A stretch of 64,000 nucleotides of DNA, from positions 3,730,622 to 3,794,621 of the forward strand of contig NW_023998417.1 in NCBI RefSeq assembly GCF_014805625.2, given 5' to 3'. Positions 60,495-64,000 of this stretch are shown here, piece after piece. The stretch is from Glossina fuscipes (Eukaryota; Arthropoda; Insecta; Diptera; Glossinidae). Position 1 is the stretch's first letter; each line of letters opens with the position of its first letter. Made by a program: the position numbers and the translations under genes. Under the pieces are notes generated by a model. The model worked only from the letters and a program-made list of their open reading frames with translations, was not told where the DNA came from and searched no databases.

Positions 60495-61090
60495 ATTTGT
60501 ACGGGTATACGTAACATCCACAAGCAATTATTAGTTTGCTTCATTTTTTATTATGTCGATTGATTTAGAAAATGATTTCGATTTATGTTTGTGTGTCTGT
60601 CTGTCCAATTCCTAGTTTGATACCTGAGCATACAGGTTTATCTTCAACTTATAGGTTGGAATTTTCCTAGATATTACGAAGAAATTTGGTAGATTATTCA
60701 AGAATGAAGTCTCTTGAATATAGGTTGGATTAGATAGGTCTTACGATCAGTCCCACTTTAACGCTTTATTTTGAAAAAATCTTTTTATGAAAATTATTTG
60801 TAAACTTCGCGACAAAAATTCCAGAGTGCTAGTGTTTTGGTCATACTAAATTGATGTGAGAAAATTTGACTTGAATGAGTCAACTTTTCGGACGCCCTTC
60901 CCAAAAGCGTTTAAAGTAATCATTTATTTACAAACAGCTCTGACATTTAAGAGGTTATGATGAAAATAAGTTCATAACACTTTCTTTCGACTCTGCCACC
61001 TTCCATGAGAAGCTTGGCTATGACGAGCTTGTATAGGATAAGGCACAAGTGTTGTAAGGTATTGACTGCTCGGCTTTGTCCGACTGTAAT
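60495..61090. repeat. Degenerate family B repeat
   Basis: Contains the gtgtctgtctgtcc block, a gaagaaatttggtag segment like the gatgaaatttggcgc segment of the copy at 61418, and ends with ggtattgactgctcggcttt, a diverged GGCCGACT-type end. Confidence 0.45.
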
Positions 61091-61417
61091 GATTATTTTA
61101 TTTTATATTTATAAAGTAAAAGTGGCCTTTGTGTTTTTGTGTTTCTAATCGAATTCTTATTGGAATTAAGTTTGTCCCACTGTCCGCCTAATTTGCATTA
61201 AGTTTACCGTAACCAATAATTGCTGAATTGCTGCTAATTTATTATTATGCGTAAAATGAATTGTTGGCTATTTTTGTTTTCTTCATTCTGTTGCTTACGC
61301 TGCCATTATAAAGATAGTAAGTGTTACGCCTACTCTTATTTTAATGTTATTAAATTTTTAAATACATATATGTATGTAGTTATGTATTATTACCTAATTT
61401 TTCTACTTAAGGTGTAC

Positions 61418-61810
61418 AGGGGTATAGGGGTACATTAAGTTAGTACGAATGTATGTAACACCACTGAATCATTCTAATCATGTCTGTCCGTCTTATATCT
61501 GTCTATGTACTTTTATGTTCAACTCATAGGTTGCAATTTTACAGATATTTTGATGAAATTTGGCGCATTGACGTGTCTTGATCCAAGAACGAATACAATT
61601 GCAAGTGGTTCGAATTGCTTCATGGTGATTTTGAGCTTGTTTGTCCGTCTGTCTGGTTTGGTTTTTTTTTTGGTCAATCTGCAGATCGTAATATTCAATA
61701 TTCGAGATATTGAAATTTGGCGCACCGATGTATTTTGGCTCAAGGACGAACGCTATTGGAAATGGTCTTTACATGAGCAGATGTATTACGCGTAGCGCTA
61801 ACCACTTCGG
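61418..61810 (+). repeat. Dispersed repeat, family B, partial copy
   Basis: Begins aggggtacattaagttagta, a diverged form of the gtacagggtatattaag end, followed by catgtctgtccgtc and two related gaaatttggcgca segments, suggesting an internal duplication. Confidence 0.55.
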
Positions 61811-62611
61811 CCGTTCTATGAAGAGAATAAGTAAAAATGAAGAGAGATCTACGCTTAACTTGGAATAAATTTCCGATAAAAGATCCGAAATATATTTACT
61901 GATACCGCATATGTTCTTGTTCTGATAATTGTTGTTGTAATGCTTACATATAAAAACGTTGGCAGTAATTATTTAAAAAACTCAAATTTGTGCGCGAATT
62001 ATATCGTCCTTTAAGATTAAGCGATAAATCATTAATAAAATATTTACATATATAGGAATTTCCAGCGTACCGTAGCTGCAAAAAGAGAATGGACGGATTG
62101 ACATGGCTAAAGCGACTGAGACATTTTTGCTGCTTAAAAGGGTAACTATAAGAGGTTTCTTATCAAGTTTCTGGTGGAAACGAAATAATAAAAACTAACC
62201 CCATCACCGACGATGGCTTTGAGTTAATTTTGGTGGACTCTCGTAGACTAAAGCAAGCATTTAATCTTTTTGAATATTCATTAGACGATCGGGGTTATTT
62301 TACATACATATATTATAATTATGTGACATGTAGATTGGGGGCTGTATGTGGTGAAATGATTAAAATATTTCCAAAATTTTCGATTTTGTCAGACGTGTCA
62401 GTTTTTTTTATAATTGTTTGGGGGTCATTATCAAATTTGCTCTGTGGAATTCAACAACGGTACACAAATTTGAACTCACATGCTGCTATTTCTATAAAAT
62501 TATAATCCATTTTGATAGATTTCTGTATATAACTAAATTTTTTTATTCTTATTTTCTCATCATGAACAACATTATTCAATTTTACATAGATCGGTTAACT
62601 ACTGAATACGC

Positions 62612-62644
<33 letters not shown>

Positions 62645-64000
62645 AAAAAATATGTTCTATGATATATTTTATTAATTATTTATGGATGGTTGGTAAACCA
62701 CAAGACTGATTTAGAAATGAAGAAACATAAATTTCACGATGAGGTTTCTAATAATGATTTGGAGGGAGATTAAACACAAGTGCAAGTACACTTCTCTTCA
62801 CCTAATACCTAATATCTTCATTTAGTTTCTGACCGTACTTCAAGCATACTTTCCGTGGAAACTCTTCAAAATTAAGATGAATTAGTTTCCTTGTCAAAGA
62901 TCTTATTACTTATTGTCCCTCTATTTTTTTCCTAAATGAAAAGTTTTCGAAAAAATCCACAATCCAGTATCAAGAGTGTGGTATAAATTTGATAGATTTC
63001 GGTACAAATTGGAAATTTTGTAAGTCATCATATGGCGCCAAGCATAGACAATGTTTTCATCCATAACATTTTCAATTTATTAAAAATAAATATTCCTTAA
63101 TATGCATTGTAAGATTCATCACTGTTGCAAAATGTAATAAAAGCGCAGTGTTTTTCTTATTTTCTTACTTTAAATGATTCACATAAAGCACGTATTCAAT
63201 AGTTTAGTAGGGCTCACCAATGGAGTATTTGTGGGATTTTATAATATCCCCGCACATATGCACTAGACATTAGAAATTCTTAAGGGGGATAACCATTGTA
63301 AATTTTTGAGAAATTTTTTTTCTTCGTTTATAGGGAAAAAATTCGATGAGGAAAAATTTCTCCAAATCTTTTTTTTTTTTTATTCGTTTATTGAGAAAAA
63401 ATGCTATGAGGAAAATTTCCTTTACATTCGAAATATGTTTGCCTTGAAATTTGTAGCTTTCTCATAAGCGTTTCAAAAACAGACAAAATGCGTCTGTTAA
63501 TAAATTCCTGTTGGGGCAACCTAATGTTGTAATTGTTATTATTATTATTATTTTAATTTTAGACTAATACATTAAGAGATGTTTTAAGGCACATTTTCAG
63601 AGAGGAATAGTTTAATAGCTACCTTCATCTGCATATGAGAGTAAGAGTAAGGTGTCAGTGCTTTTACCAAGATATGAAAAGTTAAGAATAAAGTTTTTAA
63701 TACTAATTATGAAAAGAATATTTTGTTGTTGTTAGCTATCTCTCCTTCATTTAACAATTTAAAATGTGAAATTTGTGATTCTGTCTGTGACAAGTGCAGC
63801 AAAAGAGATATTTTGGCGTAAAACTTATTCGAGAAAAGTGAATGAAAAAGAATAGTGAAGATGGCAGAACACTTTTGTTGTCCTGAGATTGGAGATTAAT
63901 GGAAAAATCTAATGAAAAAAGAATCGGTTATACTAGAAAATTCCTCATTTTACGGATCTCTTGTTTGAATAGTAACTCTAAAGATACTTGTTAGTGAAGA

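Larger units (their letters stand above)
53743..64000. other. Repeat-rich right end of window
   Basis: No recognised gene. It contains family B repeat copies (54510-54970, 57530-58310, 60495-61090, 61418-61810), one intact family A copy (55796-56581), long homopolymer runs (for example 59201-59234 and 62611-62639) and AT-rich filler. If the exon at 53492 is real, this whole stretch would be a large intron. Confidence 0.5.

Noticed and set aside
1..64000. CRISPR array, bacterial operon or viral system
   Set aside because: Spliced animal genes, AATAAA signals and dipteran orthologues show this is insect nuclear DNA; tandem repeats are microsatellites or single duplications.
1..64000. tRNA, snoRNA or miRNA genes
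   Set aside because: No convincing A/B boxes, C/D boxes or stable hairpins were seen by eye; covariance-model searches could not be run, so absence is not proven.

Overview
This is nuclear DNA from a fly: AT-rich, intron-bearing, full of microsatellites, with two short N gaps (20015-20024 and 43788-43797). All but one of the recognisable genes are orthologues of Drosophila genes that, from memory, lie in or near polytene region 97D of chromosome arm 3R (Lerp, IntS12, ball, His2Av, SPARC, Rb97D, ro), so the window looks like a conserved microsynteny block. The swollen, repeat-rich intergenic DNA suggests a larger-genome brachyceran such as a calyptrate (tsetse or house-fly type), but the species cannot be fixed from this sequence.

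Layout. 1-6610: repeat-filled DNA, probably intron of Lerp. 6611-10125 (-): the 5' coding exons of Lerp, a lysosomal enzyme receptor; the 3' part is outside the window or not visible. 10906-11802 (+): single-exon Integrator subunit 12, divergent from Lerp. 13123-15083 (-): ball, the VRK1-type kinase, convergent with IntS12 and divergent from His2Av. 15961-17395 (+): His2Av, the H2A.Z/H2A.X-type replacement histone, in four exons. 20135-21408 (-): SPARC, five exons. 21450-34290: about 13 kb without a recognised protein gene, but holding candidate non-coding exons. 34336-36098 (-): Rb97D, an hnRNP A-like protein with two RRMs. 36100-41535: intergenic, with a mariner relic. 41536-49582 (-): the homeobox gene rough in four exons; its second intron holds an oppositely oriented two-exon gene, an OXLD1 homologue (44401-45413), plus a mariner relic and a piggyBac-type MITE. 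49600-64000: gene-poor, with one candidate first coding exon (53492-53742) and many dispersed repeats.

Four genes act in the nucleus on chromatin or RNA: ball kinase and His2Av share a head-to-head intergenic region, IntS12 belongs to the Integrator complex, and Rb97D is an hnRNP. SPARC (extracellular matrix) and Lerp (lysosomal sorting) are secretory-pathway proteins. Adjacency reflects inherited gene order, not an operon.

I rebuilt the spliced genes by hand from GT/AG sites; every intron phase closes and the protein lengths are sensible. I found no previously undescribed multi-gene system. The points most worth following are the nested gene in rough, a probable spliced 3' UTR of Rb97D with a microexon-like candidate, the long UG repeat in the SPARC 3' region, and the repeat families with definable ends.
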